DNA from: DATBQN01 sp963799925
GTDB taxonomy: Bacteria > Acidobacteriota > Thermoanaerobaculia > Multivoradales > UBA5704
Assembly (NCBI GenBank): GCA_963799925.1
Contig: CAWCYZ010000001.1
Coordinates: 1,364,001-1,428,000, forward strand
Direction of reading: 5' to 3'
DNA length: 64,000 bases
Part shown: positions 28,506 to 38,500 of the stretch, in pieces
Layout: each line of letters starts with the position of its first letter
Numbering within the stretch: the first letter of the stretch is position 1
Translations under genes and position numbers: made by a program
The notes under the pieces: model-generated
The model's database searches: none
The model's input: only the letters and a program-made list of their open reading frames with translations
What the model was told of the DNA's origin: nothing

Positions 28506-30575
28506 TTATTGGAAGTAGCCGACGACGTCGACGAGGAGCCCGACCGTCCCCGTCCCGCCCGCCAGGTCGGCGCGGAAGGCGAGGGCGCCGCCGGCGCCGA
28601 GCGGCAGGACGGCGTTGTTGGCGCGGGTCTGCCCGGCGGCGAAGTTGACGGCGCTCGCCACGGGGGCGGCCGAGCCGCCGGGGTAGGCACGCAGGTCGCC
28701 CGCGCGGCCGGGGCCGACGACCGTGAGATTGACCGCGACGGCCCGCGCCGCGGCGGGGACGCCGCAGCGGCCGGCGAGGGCGACGGCGCGCTCGGCGCCG
28801 GCCCCGAGGGCGGGGCCGCCGTAGGCGCCCGCCGGGGCGCGGGTATCCAGGGCTCGGCAGGGGACGAGCGTGTAGTAATCCGCCGCGGCGGGCGGCTCGC
28901 CGAGGTCGACCACGGCGAGGGTCGCCGAGCGCGCCGGGAGCGCCAGCGAGAGGATGCCACCGGCCGGCGCCGCGCTCCCCGCCGCTCCCAGCCGGTGGGA
29001 GGGGTCGAAGCGGAAGAGCGCCGCCGGCTGGGCGAGGCCGCCCGCCACGGCGACCGCCGCCTGGCGCGCCGCGGTGTCCTTGTTGAAGAGCAGCACATAG
29101 AGCCGGGAGCCGGCGCCGCGCACCGCGTAGGCGCCGACGGCATCGACGTCCGAGGAGAGGGCGCGGACGCTGTCGCCGGCGACCTGCGAGCCGGCGCCGT
29201 CGTAGCTCAGATAGAGGAGGAAGGCGTCCTCGAGCCGCGAGCCGTCGGCCGGGGCGACCCAGCGGGCCGCGAGGTCGACTCCCTCGCGGCCGAAGATGGC
29301 GAGCGCCTCGGCCTGGGCGAGCGCGGACGAGGCGCCGTCGTCGCCGCCCCAGTTGTACTCGGTGATGGCGAGGCCGGCGCCGGGGAGGCGCGCGGCGATC
29401 CACGCCTTCAGGCGCGGGATGAGGTCGACCGCCTGGCCGATCCACGACTCGTCGACGTAGGCGGGGTCGTAGAGGCCCTTGAGGGTGCGCAGGCGCAGGG
29501 CCGCGGTCGCCGGCGACTCATCCCCGGAGAGCGCGACGCCGGCCGCCTGCGGGTAGTAATGGACGTCCAGGTAGTCGACCAGGCGCACTCCGTGCGCCGT
29601 CTGATAGTCGGCGACCTGCTTCAGGTACCAGTCGAGGAAGGCGAGGTTGCCGTGGGCGGCGCCGTCCGGCCCCGGCCCGCAGCCGTCCGCCGCCGAGTAG
29701 AAGTAGGCGCACCAGCCCCAGACGACGGGGCCCAGGATGCGCGCGCCGGCGTCCTGGGCCTTGATCGCCGCGGCGTAGTCGCGCGTCCGCTGCCACAGCT
29801 CGTCGTAGGTCGTCGCCTGCGGATGGACGTCGCGCTGGGTGCTGTTCCAGAGCATCGGCTCGTTGTCGAGGGCGAAGAAGCGCACGCCCCCCTGCCCGGC
29901 CCCGCCGGTGCGCGCCGCGATGTGGGCCATCCAGGCGGTGTCGAAGGAGGGATCGACGGCGCGCGAGGTGTCGTGCGGATCGTTGCCGGCGATCGGCGCC
30001 CCGTTGGGCCGGTTGCCATTGCCGGCGTCGGGGTTGCACCAGGAGGCGTTGCCGGTCGCCGTGCACTCGGTCTGCTGCTGGGCACCGTACTTGGCGACCG
30101 AGAAGCCCCAGCGGCGCTGGCGGTCGATCGGCGTCCAGCCGAGGATCGGCAGGGTGATGAGCGGCTCGCCGCCGGCGGACCGGGTCGAGTCGATGAAGCG
30201 GTCGGCGGCCGAGCCGTCGGGCAGCGCCGCCGGATTGGAATCGTCCTCCTCGATGCTGTAGAAGAACCAATCGCTGGCATGGTTCGAGATGTCATCCTGC
30301 CAGGAGTAGCGGCTGGTCGAGTTGCCCCCCCACCGCCGGACCGGCCAGCGCAGCCGCGCCGCCTGCGCGTCGCTCCCGAAGCTCACCCCGTAGATGAGCG
30401 GCGAGACCGGATGGCGGTCGGCGCCCGGATCGACGGCGACGGCGACCGTCGCCGCGACGGCTGCCGAAGGCGCTGCCGCCGCAGGCCAGGCGGAGATTGG
30501 GAACGCGAGCGCCACGGCCCAGGCTGCCCACGGAGCGCAGGAGCGGCGGCGTCCCGAAACAGTCGATGCGAGCAT
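28506..30575 (-). CDS. Secreted glycoside hydrolase family 44 (endoglucanase/xyloglucanase-like)
   Basis: I start at ATG 30575 because it opens directly into a signal peptide (MLASTVSGRRR then a hydrophobic stretch ending SAWPAAAAPSA); the frame is open up to 30629. The GH44 hallmarks are RRWGGNSTSRYSWQ, the acid/base Glu in FFALDNEPMLW, WGWCAYFY, VHYYPQ, and the nucleophile Glu in AITEYNWGG. A beta-sandwich subdomain follows the barrel. The last 120 or so residues form a separate domain, YYTLVPCRALDTR to LLVDVVGYF, also found at the end of the esterase at 55946-58300. Expected substrates are beta-1,4-glucans such as CMC, xyloglucan or mannan. It is divergent from the toxin-antitoxin operon, with an 86-base spacer that should hold both promoters. 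Confidence 0.85.
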   Translation of the reverse strand: MLASTVSGRRRSCAPWAAWAVALAFPISAWPAAAAPSAAVAATVAVAVDPGADRHPVSPLIYGVSFGSDAQAARLRWPVRRWGGNSTSRYSWQDDISNHASDWFFYSIEEDDSNPAALPDGSAADRFIDSTRSAGGEPLITLPILGWTPIDRQRRWGFSVAKYGAQQQTECTATGNASWCNPDAGNGNRPNGAPIAGNDPHDTSRAVDPSFDTAWMAHIAARTGGAGQGGVRFFALDNEPMLWNSTQRDVHPQATTYDELWQRTRDYAAAIKAQDAGARILGPVVWGWCAYFYSAADGCGPGPDGAAHGNLAFLDWYLKQVADYQTAHGVRLVDYLDVHYYPQAAGVALSGDESPATAALRLRTLKGLYDPAYVDESWIGQAVDLIPRLKAWIAARLPGAGLAITEYNWGGDDGASSALAQAEALAIFGREGVDLAARWVAPADGSRLEDAFLLYLSYDGAGSQVAGDSVRALSSDVDAVGAYAVRGAGSRLYVLLFNKDTAARQAAVAVAGGLAQPAALFRFDPSHRLGAAGSAAPAGGILSLALPARSATLAVVDLGEPPAAADYYTLVPCRALDTRAPAGAYGGPALGAGAERAVALAGRCGVPAAARAVAVNLTVVGPGRAGDLRAYPGGSAAPVASAVNFAAGQTRANNAVLPLGAGGALAFRADLAGGTGTVGLLVDVVGYFQ

Positions 30576-30661
30576 GGCGGCGATTCGGAGAGAAGAGCTT
30601 CCAAGATCATAGCAAAGTTGCGATGGCATCGCAGGGCCGCCGGCTTGTTACACTGATCGCC

Positions 30662-31063
30662 ATGGCTGCTCCCGACCCCCGTCTTCTCGCGGCTGTCCGT
30701 GACGTCCTCCGCCACTATCGAGGCGCGAAGCTCGCACTTCTCTTCGGCTCACAGAGCCGGGGAGGAGGGCGCCCCGATTCAGACGCCGACCTCGCGATCC
30801 GCGGCGAGGATCTCGACCGGCTCGCCCTCGCCCGTGACCTCAGTCTGGCGACCGGCATCGAGTTCGACGTCATCGACCTCGACCACGCCGGCTACGCGCT
30901 CCTCAAGTCCATCCTGCGCGATGGAATCGTCATCCACGAGGAGACGCCGGGCGTGGCGGCCGACTGGCACTCCCGTGCCGAGGCTCGCCTCGAGGCCGAC
31001 CGCCCCGGCTTCGAGCGCATGCGCGACGCCCTGTTCACCCGCCTGGCGACAGGCAATGGCTGA
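30662..31063 (+). CDS. mntA: MntA-type nucleotidyltransferase antitoxin
   Basis: 133 residues. The minimal nucleotidyltransferase signature is LLFGSQSRGGGRPDSDADLAI (split here as GSQSRGGG and SDADLAI), with a third acidic residue in EFDVIDL. This family, paired with HepT, AMPylates the toxin on the tyrosine of its Rx4HxY motif and so silences it. The stop overlaps the start of the next gene by 8 bases. ATG 30662 is chosen because upstream in-frame starts give residues without homology. The role is well established for the family; the pairing here supports it. Confidence 0.85.
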   Translation: MAAPDPRLLAAVRDVLRHYRGAKLALLFGSQSRGGGRPDSDADLAIRGEDLDRLALARDLSLATGIEFDVIDLDHAGYALLKSILRDGIVIHEETPGVAADWHSRAEARLEADRPGFERMRDALFTRLATGNG

Positions 31064-31484
31064 CGCCGACCTGGTCGCGAGCAAGTTGCGCGAGCTGGCG
31101 GATCGTATCGACCGCGTACGCTCGCACTGCGCCGTGGATGCAGCGACTTTGTCGGCCGATCGCGACGCCGCCGACCTGGTGGCTTTCAACCTTCAGCTCG
31201 CCGTCCAAAGCTGCCTCGACCTGGCCAAGCACCTCATCACAACCGAGGGCCTGCCATCGACAACCACTCTGGCCGGCTCGTTCCAGCGCCTCGCTGAGCG
31301 CGGCATCCTCTCGGCGCCGACTGCCGAGGCCCTTGGCCGGGCCGCGGGCCGGCGGAACCTGATCGCGCACGGCTATGTGGACGTCGATCCGGAGCTGCTC
31401 TACGAGGCGGCGACGGAGGGTCCGGCCGATCTCGAGCAGTACGCGCGCGAGGTCGCCGCCTGGATGCGCTTTCAGGACAGCTGA
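31056..31484 (+). CDS. hepT: HepT-like HEPN ribonuclease toxin (DUF86)
   Basis: 142 residues, alpha-helical. The HEPN active site is RNLIAHGY, i.e. Rx4HxY with Arg100, His105, Tyr107. HEPN toxins of this type cleave RNA as dimers, and the partner nucleotidyltransferase encoded immediately upstream modifies the tyrosine. The start ATG 31056 lies inside the end of the antitoxin gene (8-base overlap), a typical order for MntA-HepT modules. All key residues are present, so it looks intact. Confidence 0.85.
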   Translation: MADADLVASKLRELADRIDRVRSHCAVDAATLSADRDAADLVAFNLQLAVQSCLDLAKHLITTEGLPSTTTLAGSFQRLAERGILSAPTAEALGRAAGRRNLIAHGYVDVDPELLYEAATEGPADLEQYAREVAAWMRFQDS

Positions 31485-31575
31485 CCGATCCTCCTGGCCT
31501 CGAAACCCCGGACGCCGGCGCTCCGTAGTGCGGGGCGCCGGGGTTGCCCCGGCTTCCGATCCGAGAGGAGCCGTC

Positions 31576-32256
31576 ATGGACACCGAGATCACCCCGCAGA
31601 CCCGGCCCGGCGCGCTGGCGCGGTTCCTGCGCGCGCCGATCGAGCCGCGCTCCTACGGCAACCTGCTGTACCTCGCCCTCGCCTTTCCCACCGGGCTCGC
31701 CTACTTCGTCTTCCTCGCCGTCGGCCTGTCGCTCGGCGCCGGGCTGGCCATCGTCTGGATAGGGCTGCCGATCCTGGGGCTGGTGCTCGCCATGAGCTTC
31801 GGCCTGGCGGCGCTCGAGCGCCAGCTCGCGATCCACCTGCTCGGCGCCGAGGTACCGCCGATGGCGCCGCCGCCGACGGCGGGAGCCACGGTCTGGCAGC
31901 GGGTCCGCGCCTTCCTCGCCAATCCCGTCACCTGGAAGGGCATGGGCTACCTCGCCGTCAAGCTCCCCTTCGGCCTCGTGAGCTTCGTCCTGCTCGTCAC
32001 CCTGGTCTCCGTCGCCGGCGCTCTCCTCGCCACCCCCTTCGTCTACCCCTGGGCACCGATCGAGATCTCCGGCTGGGCCGTCGACAGCCTGGGCCCGGCG
32101 CTCGCCTGCGGGCTCCTCGGCGCGGCGCTCGCCCTGGTGAGCATCAATCTCTTCAATCTCCTCGCCGCCGGCTGGCGCGAGCTCGCCAGCCGGCTCCTCG
32201 GCAGCCCCCGCTTCGCCGCTCCCGCGGCGGCCGGGCCGGCGCTCGCATCCCTATAG
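31576..32256 (+). CDS. Small membrane protein with 'Sensor' domain
   Basis: 226 residues, start ATG 31576 with gaggag five bases upstream. Four hydrophobic helices are visible: NLLYLALAFPTGLAYFVFLAV, the following LGAGLAIVWIGLPILGLVLA, FGLVSFVLLVTLVSVAGALL, and LGPALACGLLGAALALVSIN. The arrangement SYGNLLYLALAFPTGLAYF...GLPIL and a second copy after 'TWKGMGYLAVKLPFG' matches the putative sensor domain that usually sits at the N-terminus of histidine kinases. Here it stands alone, with no kinase domain and no kinase gene nearby, so a signalling role is doubtful. Transcription is co-directional with the toxin-antitoxin pair. Confidence 0.6.
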   Translation: MDTEITPQTRPGALARFLRAPIEPRSYGNLLYLALAFPTGLAYFVFLAVGLSLGAGLAIVWIGLPILGLVLAMSFGLAALERQLAIHLLGAEVPPMAPPPTAGATVWQRVRAFLANPVTWKGMGYLAVKLPFGLVSFVLLVTLVSVAGALLATPFVYPWAPIEISGWAVDSLGPALACGLLGAALALVSINLFNLLAAGWRELASRLLGSPRFAAPAAAGPALASL

Positions 32257-32542
32257 ACAACCGCATAGATACCCGCGGGTATCGGGGCCTGGGAAGACCT
32301 GGGGGGCGGCAGGCCGCACCGCCGCCCCCTCGCAACCCGCCGCAGAGCCGTCCAGCCGTCGCCGTCTCGCGCGCGCGGCTCCTGTGTTAATCTCCTGCGC
32401 ACCGCGAAGCATTCGTCGCCCTGCCGAACGGTCTGGCTCCGTCGAGCCTGTCCGCGGGGGATGAGGGGGCCTGGACAGGCCTTTGGCACTCAAGCGATAC
32501 CCCGTGCGGTTCGGTTTCGGCAGGGTTACGGGAGGAGATCCG
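32257..32542. other. Intergenic region before the giant surface-protein gene
   Basis: 286 bases. It contains a perfect 16-base palindrome 12 bases after the preceding stop and otherwise GC-rich sequence. A strong ggaggag ribosome-binding site at 32531-32537 precedes ATG 32543. I cannot identify a -35/-10 pair with confidence; ttaatc near 32390 is a weak -10 candidate. Confidence 0.5.
32268..32283. promoter_or_regulatory. Perfect 16-bp palindrome
   Basis: gatacccgcgggtatc is self-complementary over its whole length. There is no T run on either side, so a simple Rho-independent terminator is unlikely. The ATACCC...GGGTAT halves recall CsoR-family metal or sulfur operators, but no such regulator is encoded in the window. 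It could control the operon starting at 32543. Confidence 0.4.
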
Positions 32543-35500
32543 ATGCGCTCGACCACCCTGGCCCGCGGCTTGGCCGCCGGGCTGCTTGCACTCGTCCTCG
32601 CCCCCGCCGCACAGGCCGCCACCTCTGAGTTCAAGGTCCTCCTCGACCTCGACGATCAGCCGGGAACCGGCTGCACCGTCGCCACCGCGTCCGGCAGCTT
32701 CACGGGCGTCGAGGAGATCCTGGTGACGACGGTCGACACCGGCACCATGCCGCCCAAGGTCACCGGCGTCGCCAGGCAGGCCTGCACCGCTCCGGCGACC
32801 AACACGTTCGGCGCGCCGGTGCCGATCGCCAGCCCCTTCGCGGCCCCCTGGGCGGTAGGAATCGGCAACGGCACCGGCGCTTCCGGGACGGTCGAGACCT
32901 ACCTGCCCCTCGGCGGCCTGAGCCTCGGCCAGACGATCCGGCTGGGCTACGTCTCCGACGTCGTCGGCGGCGGCGGCGACGCGATGCTGACCACCGACGG
33001 CACGCGCAGCGGCGGCCCGATCCTCTTCCTCGCCGCGGCGACCCCCGAGGTCCCGACGCTCGGCGCGGCGGGCCTGGGTCTCCTCGCGCTCCTCCTCGCC
33101 GGCGGCGGCCTGCTGCTCATCCGGCGGCGGGGCGCCAACCGCGGCGTGATCGCCGGCGTCCTCCTCCTCACCCTCGGCCTCGGCGTCACCTGGGCGACGA
33201 TCGTCCCCGACGGCGTGATCACCGACTGGACCGGGGTCTCCGCCCTGGCGAGCGATGCCGCGGGCGACGCGCCGATCAACGCCGACCTGGTGGCCGGCTT
33301 CGCCAAGCGCGAGGGCAACGAGCTCTTCTTCCGCTTCGACGCCCTCTTCGCCAGCAAGCCGACGGCGGTCAACGACAGCTATGACACGGCGATGGACACG
33401 CCGCTCACCGTGACGGCGGCGGGCGTGCTCGGCAACGACACCGGCGGCGGGCTCACCGCGACGCCGAAGAGCGCCGCGGCGACGGCCCACGGCGGCACGG
33501 TGACGCTCGCCGCCAATGGCGGCTTCACCTTCACGCCCAAGGCCGGCTTCTCCGGTGACGACACCTTCAGCTACACGATCTCCAACCCCGACGGCACCTC
33601 GACGGCAACGGTGACCGTCCACGTCGACGCGCGGCCGACCGTCACCTCGACGACCCCGGCCAACGGCGCGACCGGCGCCTCCCTGACCGGCAACATCGCC
33701 ATCACCTTCAGCGAGCCGGTCATGGTGACGCCGAACGCCTTCACCCTCGAGTGCCCGGCCGGCACGCCGAGAGCCTTCACCATCATCCCGGGCCTGCCCA
33801 GCTCCGGCACGACGTGGATGCTCCATCCGACCTCGCCGCTCCCTGCCTCGACCGTCTGCACGGTGACCGTCGTCCACAACCACGTGATGGACCTCGACCA
33901 CCACAACCAGATGGCGGCGAACTACGCCTTCTCGTTCACCACCGACACGCCGCCCACGGTCACCGCGACGACGCCGGCGAGCGGCGCGACCGGGGTCAAC
34001 CCGGGCAACGACCTGACCGTCACCTTCAGCCAGCCGGTCACCGCGACGGCCGCCTCGTTCAAGCTCGACTGCCCGACCGGCACGCTGGAAGCCTTCACCG
34101 TGCCGACCGCCTCGCCGGCGACGACCTTCACCATCCATCCGACGAGCCCGCTGCCGACGCCGGTCGTCTGCACCGCGACGGTGCTCGCGGCGCAGGTCGC
34201 CGACGCCGCCGGCACCCATCCGACGGCCGACTTCACCTGGAGCTTCACCACCGATGCGCCACCCGCGGTGACGACCACGACGCCCGCCAACGGCGCCACC
34301 AGCGTCAGCCCGACGGCCACGGTGACGATCAACTTCAGCGAGTCGGTCAACATCACCGGCACGGCCTTCAAGCTCGAGTGCCCGAGCGGGACGCCGATCG
34401 CCTTCACCGCCGCGCCGGCCTCGCCCGCCAGCTCCTTCGTCCTCACGCCGACCTCGTCCCTGCCGACCGGCGCCACCTGCACCGTCACGGTGGTGGCGAG
34501 CCAGGTCACGGACGTCGACGCCGGCCAGCACCCGAACGCCGACTACGTCTTCTCCTTCACCGTCGACTCGCCGCCGACCGTCGTCTCGACGACGCCCGCC
34601 AACGGCGCCGTCAACGTCGGCCCGGCGAGCACGGTGACGATCGACTTCAGCAAGCCGGTCAACGTGACCGGCAGCGCGTTCAAGCTCGAATGCCCGACCG
34701 GCACGCCGGTCGCCTTCACCGTCACCCCGGCCTCGCCCGCCAGCTCCTTCGTCCTCCATCCGACCGCCAACCTGCCGGGCGGCGCCGTCTGCACGGTAAC
34801 CGTCGTCGCCAACCAGGTCACCGACAGCTCGGCCGGCCAGCAGATGGCAGCCGACTTCACCGCCTCGTTCACCGTCGATTCGCCGCCCTCGGTCAGCACG
34901 GTGTCGCCCGCCAACGGCGCGACCACCGTGCCGCTCAACAGCACGGTGACGGTCACCTTCAGCGAGCCGGTCAACGTGACGGGGACCGCCTTCAAGCTCG
35001 AGTGCCCGGCCGGAACCCCGGTCGCCTTCACCGTCACCCCGGCCTCGCCGGCGAGCTCCTTCACGCTCCATCCGACGTCGCCTCTGCCGGGCGGTACTGC
35101 CTGCACGGTGACCGTCGTCGCCGCCCAGGTCGCCGACGTCGACTTCGGCCAGCACCCCACGGCGGACTTCACCTCGAGCTTCACCACCGACGTGCCGCCC
35201 ACGGTCAGCTCGACGGTGCCGGCCAACGGGGCGGCCACGGTCGTCCCCAGCAGCGACATCACGATCACCTTCAGCGAGCAGGTCAACGCGAGCGCCAGCG
35301 CCTTCTCCCTCCAGTGCCCGGCCGGCACCCCGGTCGCCTTCACCGTCACGGCCTCGCCGGCGACGGTCTTCACGCTCCATCCCACCAGCACGCTGCCGGC
35401 GCCCGTCACCTGCACGGTGACGGTGATCGCGGCGCAGGTGACGGACACCGATGCCGGCTCCCATCCGACCGCCGACTACGTGTTCAGCTTCACCACCGAC

Positions 35501-38500
35501 GCGCCGCCGGCGGTCACCTCGACGACACCCGCCAACGGCACGGCGAACGTGCTGCCGACGAGCCCGGTGACGATCAATTTCAGCGAGCCGGTCAACCTCG
35601 CGCCGGGCGCCTTCACGCTCAACTGCGGCGGCGCCGTCGCCTTCACCGTCTCGCCGGCCTCGCCGGCGGCGTCGTTCACCCTCACGCCGAGCTCGCCGCT
35701 GCCCGCCGGCGCCACCTGCACGGCGACCGCGGTGGCGGCCGCCATCACCGACGTCGATGCCGGCCAGCACCTGCCGGCCGACTACGTGTTCTCCTTTGCG
35801 ATCGACGTGCCGCCGGCGGTCACCTCGACGACGCCCGCCAACGGCGCGGCCGACGTCGACCCGGCCACGACGGTGACGGTCGACTTCAACAAGGCGGTCA
35901 ACGTGACGGCCTCGGCCTTCACCCTCGAGTGCCCGAGCGGAACACCGGTGGCCTTCACGGTCACCCCGGCCTCGCCGGCCACGTCGTTCGTTCTCCACCC
36001 GACCGCGAGCCTGCCCGGCGGCGCCACCTGCACGGTGACCGTCGTCGCCTCCCAGGTCACCGACACCACGGCGGGCCAGGCGATGGCGGCCAACTTCACC
36101 GCCTCGTTCACCCTCGACTCGCCCCCATCGGTCACCGCCGTGGCGCCGCCCTCCGGCGCGACGACAGTGCCGCTCGACAGCACCGTGACCATCACTTTCA
36201 GCGAGCCGGTCAACGTGAGCGGCTCGGCCTTCACCCTCGACTGCGGCGCCCCCGTCGCCTTCACCGTCTCCCCGGCCTCGCCGGCGAGCTCGTTCACCCT
36301 GACACCCACGGCCAACCTGCCGGGCGGCGCCACCTGCACGGTGACCGTCGTCGCCTCCCAGGTCACCGACGTCGACTTCAACCAGCACCCGACGGCGGAC
36401 TTCACCTCCACCTTCGCCACCGACGTGCCGCCGACGGTCGCCTCGACCGTGCCGACCAACGGCGCCATCGGCGTCAACCCGACGAGCGACATCACGATCA
36501 ACTTCAGCCAGCAGGTCGACGTGACGGCCTCTGCCTTCACGCTCGAGTGCCCGACCGGCACGCCAGTCCCCTTCACCGTCGCCACCGCCTCGCCGGCCAG
36601 CTCGTTCGTCCTCCATCCGACGAGCCCGCTGCCGTCGCCGCAGACCTGCACCGTGACGGTCGTCGCCTCGCAGGTGACCGACGCCGCCGGCAGCAAGATG
36701 ACGGCCGATTACTCCTTCAGCTTCGGCACCAACGCGCCGCCCACGGTGACCAGCACGGTGCCCGCCGCCGGCGGCACCGCGGTGCTCCCCACCGCCACGG
36801 TGACCTTCAATTTCAGCGAGCCGGTCAACGTGACGGCCTCCGCGTTCAAGCTCGAGTGCCCGACCGGCACGCCGGTCGCCTTCACTGTCACCCCGGCCTC
36901 GCCCGCCAGCTCCTTCGTCCTCCATCCGACGGCGAGCCTGCCGGCCGGCGTGACCTGCAAGGCGACGGCGGTGGCGAGCCAGATCACCGACGTCGACTCC
37001 GGGCAGCACCTCTCGCCGGGCGATTACACGGTCTCCTTCACCATCAACACGCTGCCCACGGTCACCTCGACGGCGCCGGCCAACGGCGCCACCAATGTCG
37101 ACCCCGGCACCACCGTCACGATCAACTTCAGCGAGCCGGTCAACGTCACCGGCACCGCGTTCAAGCTCGAGTGCCCGACCGGCACCCCGGTCGCCTTCAC
37201 CGTCACCCCGGCCTCGCCCGCCAGCTCCTTCGTCCTCCATCCGACGGCCAAGCTGCCGGGCGGGGTGACCTGCACCGCGACCGTCGTCGCCAGCCAGGTG
37301 ACGGACACCGACGCCGGGCAGAGCATGGCCGCCAACTACGTCACCAGCTTCACCACGGACGCGCCGCCGACGGTCACCGCCGTGGCGCCGGCCAACGGCG
37401 CGATCAACGTGCCGCTCGACACCACGGTGACGGTCACCTTCAGCGAGCCGGTCAACGTCACCGCGTCCGCCTTCAAGCTCGAGTGCCCGGCCGGCACCCC
37501 GGTCGCCTTCACCGTCACCCCGGCCTCGCCGGCGAGCGCCTTCGTCCTGACGCCCACCGCCAAGCTGCCGGGCGGCACGGCCTGCACGGTGACCGTGGTC
37601 GCCAACCAGGTGACCGATGTCGACTTCGGCCAGAACATGACGGCCAACTTCACCTCGACCTTCACCACCGACGTGCCGCCGGCGGTCACCAGCACGACGC
37701 CGGCCAACGGGGCGACGGGCGTGGCGGTCACCAGCACCGTGACGGTCAACTTCAGCAAGGCGGTCAGCGTGACCGCCTCGGCGTTCACCCTCCAGTGCCC
37801 GACCGGCACCCCGGTCGCCTTCACCGTCACCCCGGCCTCGCCGGCCGCCTCCTACGTCCTCCACCCGACGGCGAACCTGCCGGCCGGCGTCATCTGCACC
37901 GCGAGCGTCGTCGCCAGCCAGGTGACCGACGCGATCGGCACCGCGATGGCGGCCGACTACGTCTTCAGCTTCTCGGTCCCGCCGGTCGCCGTCAACGACA
38001 CCTACCCGCACAGCGTGATCGGCCACGTCTCCGTCAACTCGGCCCTGATCCCCTATAGCGTCACCACCAACGACATCTCCGCGGCGCCGTTCACCATCAC
38101 CGCCTTCGACGCGACGAGCGCTCATGGCGGCACCGTCACCATGACCATCTCGGGCGCCGGCATGGGTCAGCTCACCTACAACCCGCCGGTCGGCTACACC
38201 GGACCGGACAGCTTCACCTACACGATCTCGAACGCCGCCGGCAGCGGCACGGGCACGGTGAGCTTCACGGTTTCCGGCCTCATCTGGTTCATCAACAACG
38301 GCGCCGGAGCGGGCGACGGGCGCCTCTCCTCGCCGCTCAACAGCCTCACGGCCTTCCAGGCGATCAACGACGGCGCCGCCGGCCACGGGGCCGCCAACCA
38401 CAACATCTTCCTCTACGAGAGCGGCACGGACTACACCGGCCCGGTGACCCTCCTCGCCGGCCAGAAGCTGATCGGCCAGGACGCCACCGCGACCCTCGCG

